Origin: Treponema sp.
Lineage (GTDB): Bacteria > Spirochaetota > Spirochaetia > Treponematales > Breznakiellaceae
Assembly: GCA_031256445.1 (NCBI GenBank)
Contig: JAIRQN010000074.1
Span: 1-54,044, forward strand
Reading direction: 5' to 3'
Length of the DNA: 54,044 nt
Made by a program: the position numbers and the translations under genes. The notes under the pieces are model-generated. The model searched no databases. It worked only from the letters and a program-made list of their open reading frames with translations, and had not been told where the DNA came from. Below are positions 19,554-27,316 of this stretch, in pieces; the first letter of the stretch is position 1; the number at the start of each line of letters is the position of its first letter.

Positions 19554-21479
19554 ATGTCAGATTTACCTGTTTCCAGGCTTACGCTTTTTTCGTCAGGGGT
19601 AGGCTTTTTTGAACATAATGGCGCAATTGCAGGGACAGAGGAGATAATCCTTCCTTTTCATATCAGCGCGGTGAACGACGCGTTAAAATCCCTTGTAATG
19701 AACGATCCTGCCGGTATTCCCACAATTTGTTATCCTTCTGAAGATACTCAAAAAGGAAGTGTAACGCGGCTGTCCATCAATTTGGATGGTTCAAGCATTC
19801 AAAGCATGCTGCAGAGCCTTAAGGGAGAGGAGATAGAAGTATTTGTTCCCGATTCAATTAGAGGCAGAATAATTTTCACCGAAAGGCGCACAGAAAACTC
19901 AGGCAGCGCCGATATACATAAAGACTTTCTTTCTCTCAGCACAAATAACGGCATTAAAACAATATGTATTGATAATATCAGTCATTTTACTTTTATTAAT
20001 CCAAAAATAAAGGAAGACCTTGACCACGCCCTTGATCTGGCGTTAAATTCCCACGATGATAAAACAAGGTGCCTTACAATTAAACTTGCAGGTAACAAAA
20101 AAAGGAAAGTGTCATTCAGTTATGTTATTCCCGCCTCGGCATGGAAAGTGTCTTATCGTTTGAATATTTTCCAGGGTAAGTCTTTCCTGCTTGGCTGGGC
20201 AATAGTTGATAACAACAGCGATATTGACTGGGACAATATTATTCTTTCGCTTGCTGCCGGAAAACCGGTTTCCTTTACCGGTGATCTTTATAAAATTCAA
20301 AATTCCTGTGGTCCCAAAAATCCTCTTTTAATGAAAGGAATCGCGAACGCCAAAACCCCTGATTCCGCTGAGAGAAACACGAATATTAAAAACATATCAC
20401 TGGGTCAGGAAGAACTGGACAAGCTTTTAACCGGCGGAAAAAGCAAAGCCGAAGAAGCCGCGGAGGAGCCTGAAAGCATACCGATAGATACAGCGTGTAC
20501 GCATCCTGCGGGCGATCAATTTGAATTTACAATTAAAAAACCCGTCAGCCTTGCGCGCCGGCAAAGCGCCATGCTTCCGATGATAAAAGGTGAGGTAAAA
20601 GCGCAAAAATCGCTTATATTTTCAAAAGAGGGAAAATTGGCAGGCAACGTTTATAATCCCGCCATTTGCGTAGAGCTGACAAATGATACAGGTATGAAAC
20701 TTCCCGCTGGCCCGATAACCGTATATGACGGAAAAACCTACGCAGGTGACGCTCTTGTTAAATTTATACCGGAAAATGAGAAACACCGGATTTATTACGG
20801 CGAGGAACTTTCCGTAACAGGCACTTTTTTTATCAATATAACAAATAATGTGTCCATAGTTAAAATAGATAACGGCATACTGACGCAGAACAAGAAAATT
20901 ACCTACGAGACTGTTTATACCTTCCGTAACGCGGGCAAAGAACAGAAGAATTTAATTATTGAACATCCTGTTACCGCGAAGTCAACGCTTGTCAGTCCTG
21001 CGGATGCGGCGGAAAAAACCTTTAATCTTTACCGTTTTGCGGAAAATGTTCCGCCTACCGCGGAATTCATAAAATTTGCCGTAACAGAAGAAAAAAAAAT
21101 ACACGAAGAAATAGAAATAATCAGTTTCAGTTACGATAGACTGTCCAAATATTTATCCAGCAATGACATTAAGCAGGAAAATATCATTACTGTTATGCAA
21201 AACGCCTGCAGCTTAAATGAAAAAATTATAAAAGCGGAAACAGCGCTTGAAGACCTGAAAAAACAGCGTAAAAAATTGATAGAGAAACAGGAAAGGACGC
21301 GTAAAAATCTTGAAGCTGTCGGAAACCAGAGTCAGGAAGGGAAGGATTACCTTCAGCGGCTTGCAAAAGAAGACGCGGACATTGACGCTCTGGAAGAAGA
21401 AATCCACTGTAATACGCTTTCAATTGACGCGGCGAAAAAGGAATTTGAGGATTTTCTGTGCGCCATTAAGATTGAATAA
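19554..21479 (+). CDS. DUF4139-like protein with C-terminal coiled coil
   Basis: The 641-residue protein starts MSDLPVSRLTLFSSGVGFFEH, behind AAGGAG. The opening 'hydrophobic YSSGVGFFEH' strand and the later WKVSYRLN / LLGWAIVDNNSDIDWDNIILSLAAGKP segment resemble the DUF4139 (mucoidy inhibitor A-like) beta-sandwich fold. The C terminus (about 545-635) is strongly charged and heptad-like, predicting a coiled coil. No signal peptide and no catalytic motif are seen, so a cytoplasmic scaffold role is possible but unproven. It is a single gene, convergent with the TPR remnant and DUF1963 gene on the other strand. Confidence 0.65.
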   Translation: MSDLPVSRLTLFSSGVGFFEHNGAIAGTEEIILPFHISAVNDALKSLVMNDPAGIPTICYPSEDTQKGSVTRLSINLDGSSIQSMLQSLKGEEIEVFVPDSIRGRIIFTERRTENSGSADIHKDFLSLSTNNGIKTICIDNISHFTFINPKIKEDLDHALDLALNSHDDKTRCLTIKLAGNKKRKVSFSYVIPASAWKVSYRLNIFQGKSFLLGWAIVDNNSDIDWDNIILSLAAGKPVSFTGDLYKIQNSCGPKNPLLMKGIANAKTPDSAERNTNIKNISLGQEELDKLLTGGKSKAEEAAEEPESIPIDTACTHPAGDQFEFTIKKPVSLARRQSAMLPMIKGEVKAQKSLIFSKEGKLAGNVYNPAICVELTNDTGMKLPAGPITVYDGKTYAGDALVKFIPENEKHRIYYGEELSVTGTFFINITNNVSIVKIDNGILTQNKKITYETVYTFRNAGKEQKNLIIEHPVTAKSTLVSPADAAEKTFNLYRFAENVPPTAEFIKFAVTEEKKIHEEIEIISFSYDRLSKYLSSNDIKQENIITVMQNACSLNEKIIKAETALEDLKKQRKKLIEKQERTRKNLEAVGNQSQEGKDYLQRLAKEDADIDALEEEIHCNTLSIDAAKKEFEDFLCAIKIE

Positions 21480-21661
21480 CAGCCAGGCTCGTCATATTCA
21501 AATTCCCAAACCATTTTTTCTTCAGCTTCTATCAGCGAAGCGGAAGCTGTTTTGTAATCTCCGAGCGCGGCATTCGCCAGAGCAAGAACATCCCAGGCAT
21601 CCCGCGTTTCAGGGAACAGGGCAGTCCTCTTTTTTATTATCTTAGTACTAAATCTTCTGCG
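21480..21661 (-). pseudogene. Remnant of a TPR-type repeat gene
   Basis: Minus-strand translation, in the same frame as the DUF1963 gene and directly after its TAA, gives protein-like text including ALFPETRDAWDVLALANAAL and GDYKTASASLIEAEEKM, a classic TPR helix pair. It has no start codon of its own before the homology. The similarity stops at the 3' end of the convergent DUF4139 gene. It is read here as a truncated leftover of a TPR protein. A C-terminal part of DUF1963 cut off by a nonsense codon is the alternative. Confidence 0.5.
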
Positions 21662-22354
21662 TTAATCATAATTGATATCCAGTATCGAAAAGGTCTTTTT
21701 CGTTATATTGTTGTATGTTGCGTATATCATTGCGTCATCCCATCTTTTCCAGTTAAATGGGCCGCTATTGTCGCTTTCAAGGTATATCTGGAATAAAGGC
21801 GAGCTGTCTTTATCAGGCATATCAGGCGACCAGCTGTTTGACAAATTGCAAAAGAACCCGCCAAGGTATGATTCTTCGGTTGGCTCTTTAAAACCCAGGG
21901 TTTTGCATAACTGTTCAATTACCCGCTCTCCCTTGTGAGGGTGGATTGTATACGCAAGGACTGCGGTTTGCTCAGAGTATTTATTTATGTCATATGCAAA
22001 TTGAATCATATCCGCGGTTTCAAAAGACAGAGACATATATTCAAGATTATTTTCAGGATATTCATAATCATCTTCTTCACTATCGCTGTCTTCATCATCA
22101 GCATGGGGATAATCAATTAATACAGCGTTTTGTGTATTAAGTTCATTATAAAGTATTATTTTCCCTTCCTCTTTTTCCCAGTCAAAGAACAATTGCAAAA
22201 GTTTTACATCCTTCGGCAGCGCCAGTGAATTGGCGGAATCCTGAAAAACCTGAAAAACAAACTGCATCTGATCTCCGTTTTCATTGCAGGGCCAGTCGCC
22301 TCCTTTTTCAAAATACGGAACGCCCCCAATATGGGAACAGAGCATTTGCTTCAT
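21662..22354 (-). CDS. YwqG-like DUF1963 protein (5' end broken by a one-base frameshift)
   Basis: The product (230 residues from the internal Met) resembles DUF1963/YwqG proteins: IGGVPYFEKGGDWPCNENGDQMQF, followed by a Phe/Gln-rich beta protein and an acidic loop (HADDEDSDSEEDDYEYPE), with Trp-containing strands late. The domain clearly begins before this Met. In-frame codons 22355-22426 encode further plausible residues (SLSRKATFIKAEKCKTPLP) but contain no ATG, GTG or TTG. An ATG overlapping the upstream ankyrin gene's TGA (ATGA, 22427-22430) is one base out of frame. Removing one A from the A-runs at 22419-22427 would join it in frame and give a ~254-residue protein. Function unknown. Confidence 0.65.
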   Translation of the reverse strand: MKQMLCSHIGGVPYFEKGGDWPCNENGDQMQFVFQVFQDSANSLALPKDVKLLQLFFDWEKEEGKIILYNELNTQNAVLIDYPHADDEDSDSEEDDYEYPENNLEYMSLSFETADMIQFAYDINKYSEQTAVLAYTIHPHKGERVIEQLCKTLGFKEPTEESYLGGFFCNLSNSWSPDMPDKDSSPLFQIYLESDNSGPFNWKRWDDAMIYATYNNITKKTFSILDINYD

Positions 22355-22426
22355 GGGAAGAGGCGTTTTACATTTTTCCGCTTTAATAAAAGTAGCTTTG
22401 CGGGAAAGGGATAAAAGATTTTCTTT

Positions 22427-24247
22427 TCATTCTTCTTCAAGTTTTTCCCTTTTTTTTCCTTTAAGCGGCGGGTTATTTTTGGCAAACTCCCTTTCCGCGA
22501 TAATCCGCTCCTTTTCTTCTTTTTCACTTCGTTTTATTTGCTCAATGGTATCTGCGGCCGGTTTATATCCCAAATCCGCAGCTCTTTGAAAAAGCTTCAT
22601 TGCTTTATTTTTATTTCTGGGGTAACCGCCCATGCCGCATGAATAATTGTATGCTGCTTTGCAGAGAGTCTGCGGATGATCCGCCTTTACAAGAAGATCG
22701 GAAAGGGCTTTTCCCTCAGGCGATGTCATTACGGCGATTACAAAACGGTTGCGAAGCTCATATGCCGATTCAAGATGCCCAAGCAGAGCTGCCTGCAGCC
22801 ACATTTCCTGGCTGTACAGGCTGCGGGCCTTTACCGCCTTTTGATAGAGTTCTTCGGCTTTTATTTTGTCTTTTTCCTGAAGCGGTTTTAATCCGCGTTT
22901 TAAAAGCGCATTCGCGAACGCTTTGTGATATTCTTTATTGCCAAAATCTGTATTTGCCGCTTTGAAAAACAGGGTAACCGCTTTATCGTAATCTTTCATT
23001 TTTAACGCGCCGGACGCTTCGTTAAAATAATTCTTTGCCGTTTTTTCAGTTGAGTTTTCCTCCTGCTCATCCATCTGCTGCGGCGTTAACGCGCCGTTTT
23101 TGAGCAGCAGTTTCACAGCGGCGGACAAATTATTTTTTTGCGCTATCGACAACGGCGTGTTTCCGTTTGAATCTTTAAAATTAATATTCGCGCCTCTTTT
23201 TATCAGCAGTTCGATAAAATCATAAATGCCGCAGGCGATTTTTCCTCTTGAAGGCCCGTCTTGTGTGTGAAAGCCGAACCTTAAAGCCATTACAAGCGGC
23301 GGAAAATCTGAAAAATCAGGACTCGCCAAATTAGGATCGGCGCCGTATTCCAAAAGCAGCGACGCTTTTTTTATCGCTTCGTCATCAAAAGGGAGGTTCG
23401 CGTCTTCTTCTTCGTATTTCATCATCAGGCAGTGCGTAAGCGGCGTCCAGATGATGTCATTGTCAATGCTTGTTTTATCGGGATTAGCGCCTAATTCCAG
23501 AAGCGTGTCGAGAATTTCAGGCGAGCTGTCAAAAAAAGTTAGATTTAAAAGGGGCGTAGAGCCGTCTCCGGCTTTTTCATCAATATTTGCTCCTTTTTTT
23601 ACAAGATACTCAAGCATTTTTTTTGGGTCTTTCATTTTATTCCATGCTTTCTTTCCTGTAATAAAATAAAGTGGCGCAGGTTCCCAATACGCGAATTGCG
23701 GACGCACGTTATAATTTAAAATGTTAAAATTAAAAGTATTATTAATACTGCCTGCTCCTTCTTTTATATAACGTTTAAGCAATTCGTATTCTTCAAAGAA
23801 CGCCAAAGCCGCCGCAAGCTCAACATATTCCTCCCTTAATTCATATTTTGTAATTTGGTATACAGGCTGCATCTGTCTGCTTTTGATTTCTTTTATCAAT
23901 TCCGCGTAAGGAGCCATTCGTTCATCAATGGTTTGCGTTCTTTGCTTTTCTTCACAACCGCGGCGAAGCGCATTGCGGAAATAATTGCGCGTATCATCAT
24001 CAGGTTCATTCTCGGTCAGTGTAACTGCGGTTTGATAATCGTTAATCGCGTTATCCAGGTCTTCGATTGACATATATAAACTGCCGCGATCATGATAAAG
24101 AACAGCGGTTTCTGTTATTGAAAGATTCCCGCTCTTTTTTGCCTGCGCTATCTGAGCGGTTTTTTCTTCCAGCGCTTTTATATATTCTTCTTTTGTTAAT
24201 TTTGGGGAATTCTTTTCTTCATTTTCCTTTTTGAATGTTTCGCCCAT
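22427..24247 (-). CDS. TPR / ankyrin / Sel1-type repeat protein
   Basis: The 606-residue soluble protein is built from repeats. The N terminus (about 45-100) has a TPR pair (YHDRGSLYMSIEDLDNAINDYQTAV). The middle (about 215-385) has ankyrin repeats (GDGSTPLLNLTFFDSSPEILDTLLELGANPD; LLIKRGANINFKDSNGNTPL). The C-terminal third has TPR and Sel1-like repeats (AMKLFQRAADLGYKPAA). The end is a charged tail (EKEEKERIIAEREFAKN). There is no signal peptide or membrane span. A protein-interaction scaffold is inferred. A DUF1963 gene begins at the stop codon, so the two were probably translationally coupled before a frameshift. Confidence 0.75.
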   Translation of the reverse strand: MGETFKKENEEKNSPKLTKEEYIKALEEKTAQIAQAKKSGNLSITETAVLYHDRGSLYMSIEDLDNAINDYQTAVTLTENEPDDDTRNYFRNALRRGCEEKQRTQTIDERMAPYAELIKEIKSRQMQPVYQITKYELREEYVELAAALAFFEEYELLKRYIKEGAGSINNTFNFNILNYNVRPQFAYWEPAPLYFITGKKAWNKMKDPKKMLEYLVKKGANIDEKAGDGSTPLLNLTFFDSSPEILDTLLELGANPDKTSIDNDIIWTPLTHCLMMKYEEEDANLPFDDEAIKKASLLLEYGADPNLASPDFSDFPPLVMALRFGFHTQDGPSRGKIACGIYDFIELLIKRGANINFKDSNGNTPLSIAQKNNLSAAVKLLLKNGALTPQQMDEQEENSTEKTAKNYFNEASGALKMKDYDKAVTLFFKAANTDFGNKEYHKAFANALLKRGLKPLQEKDKIKAEELYQKAVKARSLYSQEMWLQAALLGHLESAYELRNRFVIAVMTSPEGKALSDLLVKADHPQTLCKAAYNYSCGMGGYPRNKNKAMKLFQRAADLGYKPAADTIEQIKRSEKEEKERIIAEREFAKNNPPLKGKKREKLEEE

Positions 24248-24499
24248 AAAAATCTGCCTTTTTCCGTAAAATTATTACCTGATATACATATAATATCATC
24301 TTTTTTAAATTTACAGGGATATATTTTATAACCTATACACCGAAACGCCAATTTTGTTTTATTATTTTATTATATAGCCGTTTATATAACCATCATATAA
24401 AGATTTTTTACAATTTCAATTTACGCGTGTAAAAAGCCGTGTTATCCTTAAATTTCAGGGCATATAGCAAATCTGCCCAATATTTCCAGGAGGTATTTT

Positions 24500-25663
24500 A
24501 TGAAGGGTAATACCGGTTCAAGCGTTTGTGCGGATTCGAAAGCAGCGGGGAAAGAAGCTGCCGGGAAAGCCAAAAACGGGCTTTCTGATGTTAAAGTAGC
24601 GTTTGCCTACGCCAGTGTCGCGTATAATTTAGGTGAAATGCTGAAAGGCGTGGCGGAAGAAATGCCGGGTGTTCCTGTTCTGGGGAATACATCATTTACC
24701 GGCGTAATTACCCCGGAAGGGTTTATAACAGGAGATAATGGTTTTGTCGGAATCATGACTCTTGGCGGCAACGATTTAACGGTCGGCGTGTCAGGCAAAC
24801 CCAAAAGCGGCGATGCCAGAACGACAGGAAAGATTGCCGCCAAAGAAGCCATGAAAAACGCCGGTAAGAACTGCGCTCCGGCATATTTTTATATGGCGGC
24901 TTCTCCCGGAGAAGAAGAATTTTACCTAAAGGGCATAAGCGATGTAATCGGCAGAGTTCCATATTTTGGCGGGAGCGCGGCTGATAATTCAATTGCCGGG
25001 GAGTGGAAACTCTTCGCCAATCAGGAGGTTTTCGCGGATGGGATAACGCTAGCGTTCTTTTACGCGGATAAACCTGTCACCAATCTTTTTACCGGCGCGT
25101 ACCGGGAAACCGGCGATGTCGGTATCATTACAAAAGTGGCAAATAACCGCACTCTGGTAGAGATAGACGGAGTTCCTGCGGTTAAGAAATACGCGCAGTG
25201 GGCAAAAGTCGATCCCGATTCACTGAAGGGAATGAATCTCCTTGTTCATACCATTCTTTCGCCTTTAGGAATTAAAGACAGGCTTGGCGATCTGACAGCG
25301 ATACGGCATCCCATGAACGGCAATGACGATTATTCAATGGCGGTCGGCGCGAATCTTACCGAAAAAACCGCTGTTATCCGCATGGAAGGTTCCGTGGACG
25401 AGCTTATTTCATCGGGCGCGAAAACTCTTGATGAACTGAAAGAAAAAATGAAGGCATTACCTGCGGCTTATCATCTGGTTCATTGCGGAGGACGCAGGGC
25501 CGGTATAGGAGAGAGAATCGGTGAACTTGTCCAGGGAGTTAAGAAAGCGGCGGGTGACATTCCTTTCATTATGGAATTCACATTCGGCGAATATGGTTAT
25601 GAGGATGACGGCAGCAATACAACAGGCGGCCTGATGTTATCCTACACGGGCTTTGCTCAATAA
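24500..25663 (+). CDS. FIST-domain sensory protein
   Basis: The 387-residue protein matches the FIST N and C arrangement. A Gly-rich N-terminal half (VPVLGNTSFTGVITPEGFITGDNGFVGIMTLGG; YFYMAASPGEEEFYLKGISDVIGRVPYFGGSAADN) is followed by a C-terminal half ending CGGRRAGIGERIGE ... FGEYGYEDDGSNTTGGLMLSYTG. FIST domains are thought to bind small ligands such as amino acids, and are often fused to signalling output domains. None is fused here. It starts behind CCAGGAGG. The aldehyde dehydrogenase gene follows after 11 bp, so the two are probably co-transcribed. Cytoplasmic. Confidence 0.85.
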   Translation: MKGNTGSSVCADSKAAGKEAAGKAKNGLSDVKVAFAYASVAYNLGEMLKGVAEEMPGVPVLGNTSFTGVITPEGFITGDNGFVGIMTLGGNDLTVGVSGKPKSGDARTTGKIAAKEAMKNAGKNCAPAYFYMAASPGEEEFYLKGISDVIGRVPYFGGSAADNSIAGEWKLFANQEVFADGITLAFFYADKPVTNLFTGAYRETGDVGIITKVANNRTLVEIDGVPAVKKYAQWAKVDPDSLKGMNLLVHTILSPLGIKDRLGDLTAIRHPMNGNDDYSMAVGANLTEKTAVIRMEGSVDELISSGAKTLDELKEKMKALPAAYHLVHCGGRRAGIGERIGELVQGVKKAAGDIPFIMEFTFGEYGYEDDGSNTTGGLMLSYTGFAQ

Positions 25664-25674
25664 AAGGACGTTAT

Positions 25675-27108
25675 ATGAAAATGATTATTGACGGAAGGGC
25701 GGTTGACGCTTCCAATCACGCCGTTATTGAAATTATCAATCCTGCCAACGGTAAAGTGATAGACACAGTTCCAGCGGCTACAGAAGATGATGTCGCTCTG
25801 GCGGTTGTTAAAGCAAAACAGGCGCAAAAAATCTGGGCCAAAGTTCCGCTTCATGAAAAAGGCGATATACTTTTAAAATTTGTCGCTTTTGTGGACGAGA
25901 ACAAGGAAATGCTTGCGCGTATGTTATCTGACGAAACAGGCAAACCCATCAGCGAAGCGCGCGGAGAGATCGCCAATATACCAATCGCTTTTAAAGGATT
26001 TATCGAAAAGGCAAAGCATCTTTACGGAGAGGTAATTCCCGGCGGGCAGGAGAAGAATCAGGAACGCAATGTTCTGCTGACAGTCAGAGAACCTGTAGGC
26101 GTAGTTGCATGCGTTATTCCGTTTAACTTCCCCTGCGATCTGTTTGACCAGAAAGTCGCGCCCGCGCTATTGGCCGGAAACGCCGCAATCGTGAAACCTT
26201 CTACAGACAATCCGCTGACGCTCTGCCTGCTTACTGAACTTTTGGTAAAAGCCGGAGTTACAGACGGAGCTATACAGATACTGACAGGCAGAGGTTCGCA
26301 GGTTGGAAATTGGCTCTGCCAAAACCCGGATGTTCACGCGATTACCTTCACCGGTTCTACAGAAGTGGGACTGGAGACTTATAAAAACGCGGCTAACCAC
26401 CTTGCGCATGTCGCGCTTGAACTTGGCGGCAATGACGCATTCATCGTGTGGAAAGACGGAGACGTAGACCTTGCCGTAGAAGAGACAATCTGGGGGAGGA
26501 TGTACAACACAGGCCAGGTATGCTGCGCGTCAAAACGTTTTTTGATCCATAACAGCCTGAAAGAAGCCTTCGCGCAAAAACTGGTAGAGCGGATAAAGAA
26601 GATTAAACTTGGCGATCCTTCGGATAATTCAACGCAGCTTGGATGCCTTATCAGCGAAAAGGCCGCCATAGAGGTACAGCGGCAGGTCGAGCTGACAGTA
26701 TCACAGGGGGGAAAGATCATTTACGGCGGCAAGAGGAACGGAGCGTTCTACGAGCCTACAGTGATTGCCGATGTTCCCAAAACCGCGGATGTCGCGACAG
26801 ACATGGAAATTTTCGGACCTGTGGTGCCTGTCATCGGATTTGAAACGCTGGAAGAAGCGGTGGAAATCGCCAATTCATCAAAGTTCGGTCTTTGCGGCTG
26901 TATTTTTACGGCTGACATTAAAACGGCCTGGCAGACAGCGTCTCAACTGGAGTGCGGCGGCGTTGTCATTAACGGAGCGAGTTTCTTCCGCAGTTTTGAA
27001 ATGCCCTTCGGCGGTTATAAATATTCAGGAATAGGAACAGAAGGCGTTATGTCAACATTCGACGAGGTGACGCTGACCAAGACTATTGTGCTGAAAAATA
27101 TTATTTAA
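25675..27108 (+). CDS. NAD(P)-dependent aldehyde dehydrogenase
   Basis: The 477-residue product has all hallmarks of the non-acylating aldehyde dehydrogenase superfamily: IPFNFP with Asn151, the cofactor-binding FTGSTEVG (225-232), the general base Glu249 in ELGGNDAFIV, and the nucleophile Cys283 in NTGQVCCASKR. The C-terminal EMPFGGYKYSGIGTEG is also canonical. It resembles the succinate-semialdehyde / glyceraldehyde-type subgroup, but the substrate cannot be fixed by eye. A short RBS-like AAAAGGACG precedes it. It forms a two-gene unit with the FIST gene and is followed by a large hairpin. Confidence 0.88.
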   Translation: MKMIIDGRAVDASNHAVIEIINPANGKVIDTVPAATEDDVALAVVKAKQAQKIWAKVPLHEKGDILLKFVAFVDENKEMLARMLSDETGKPISEARGEIANIPIAFKGFIEKAKHLYGEVIPGGQEKNQERNVLLTVREPVGVVACVIPFNFPCDLFDQKVAPALLAGNAAIVKPSTDNPLTLCLLTELLVKAGVTDGAIQILTGRGSQVGNWLCQNPDVHAITFTGSTEVGLETYKNAANHLAHVALELGGNDAFIVWKDGDVDLAVEETIWGRMYNTGQVCCASKRFLIHNSLKEAFAQKLVERIKKIKLGDPSDNSTQLGCLISEKAAIEVQRQVELTVSQGGKIIYGGKRNGAFYEPTVIADVPKTADVATDMEIFGPVVPVIGFETLEEAVEIANSSKFGLCGCIFTADIKTAWQTASQLECGGVVINGASFFRSFEMPFGGYKYSGIGTEGVMSTFDEVTLTKTIVLKNII

Positions 27109-27114
27109 ACAGGG

Positions 27115-27168
27115 AAATGTGCGCCTGATGAAAAGGTTATATGAAAATATACATCAAGGCGCACATTT
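27115..27168 (+). terminator. Hairpin after the aldehyde dehydrogenase gene
   Basis: Arms AAATGTGCGCCTGATG (27115-27130) and CATCAAGGCGCACATTT (27152-27168) pair almost perfectly around a 21-nt loop. It begins 6 bp after the stop codon. Only a short A/T-rich tract follows, with no clear T-run. This suggests a 3'-end stem or a weak terminator. Confidence 0.5.
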
Positions 27169-27190
27169 CAAAATATTAAAATACGAAGGC

Positions 27191-27225
27191 GGTGTCCGAA
27201 AAGTTGGAAAACTTCTTCGGACACC
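27191..27225. repeat. Intergenic hairpin GGTGTCCGAA...TTCGGACACC
   Basis: Ten-base perfect arms with inner AGTT/AACT pairing. It shares the TGTCCG / CGGACA ends and an inner AAGT with the hairpin at 27282-27312, so both may be copies of one repeat type. It lies between two convergent genes. Confidence 0.55.
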
Positions 27226-27261
27226 TTCATTAATTACTGTTTTTTCGTATTATTTCGCAGA

Positions 27262-27312
27262 AATAAGAGAAAAAACAAAGTCTGTCCGTGAAGTAACCAA
27301 TTTCTCGGACAG
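27262..27312 (-). terminator. Rho-independent terminator of the ankyrin lipoprotein gene
   Basis: On the minus strand a CTGTCCG...CGGACAG stem (27282-27312), with an inner GAA/TTC pairing, starts 4 bp after the stop codon. It is followed by ACTTTGTTTTTTCTC. The stem plus T-run fits a terminator for the leftward ankyrin gene. Confidence 0.6.
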
Positions 27313-27316
27313 CCCC

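Noticed and set aside
22428-22430. ATG overlapping the ankyrin stop as a true start of a short gene
   Set aside because: It reads only about 15 codons before a stop; better explained as the lost start of the DUF1963 gene.
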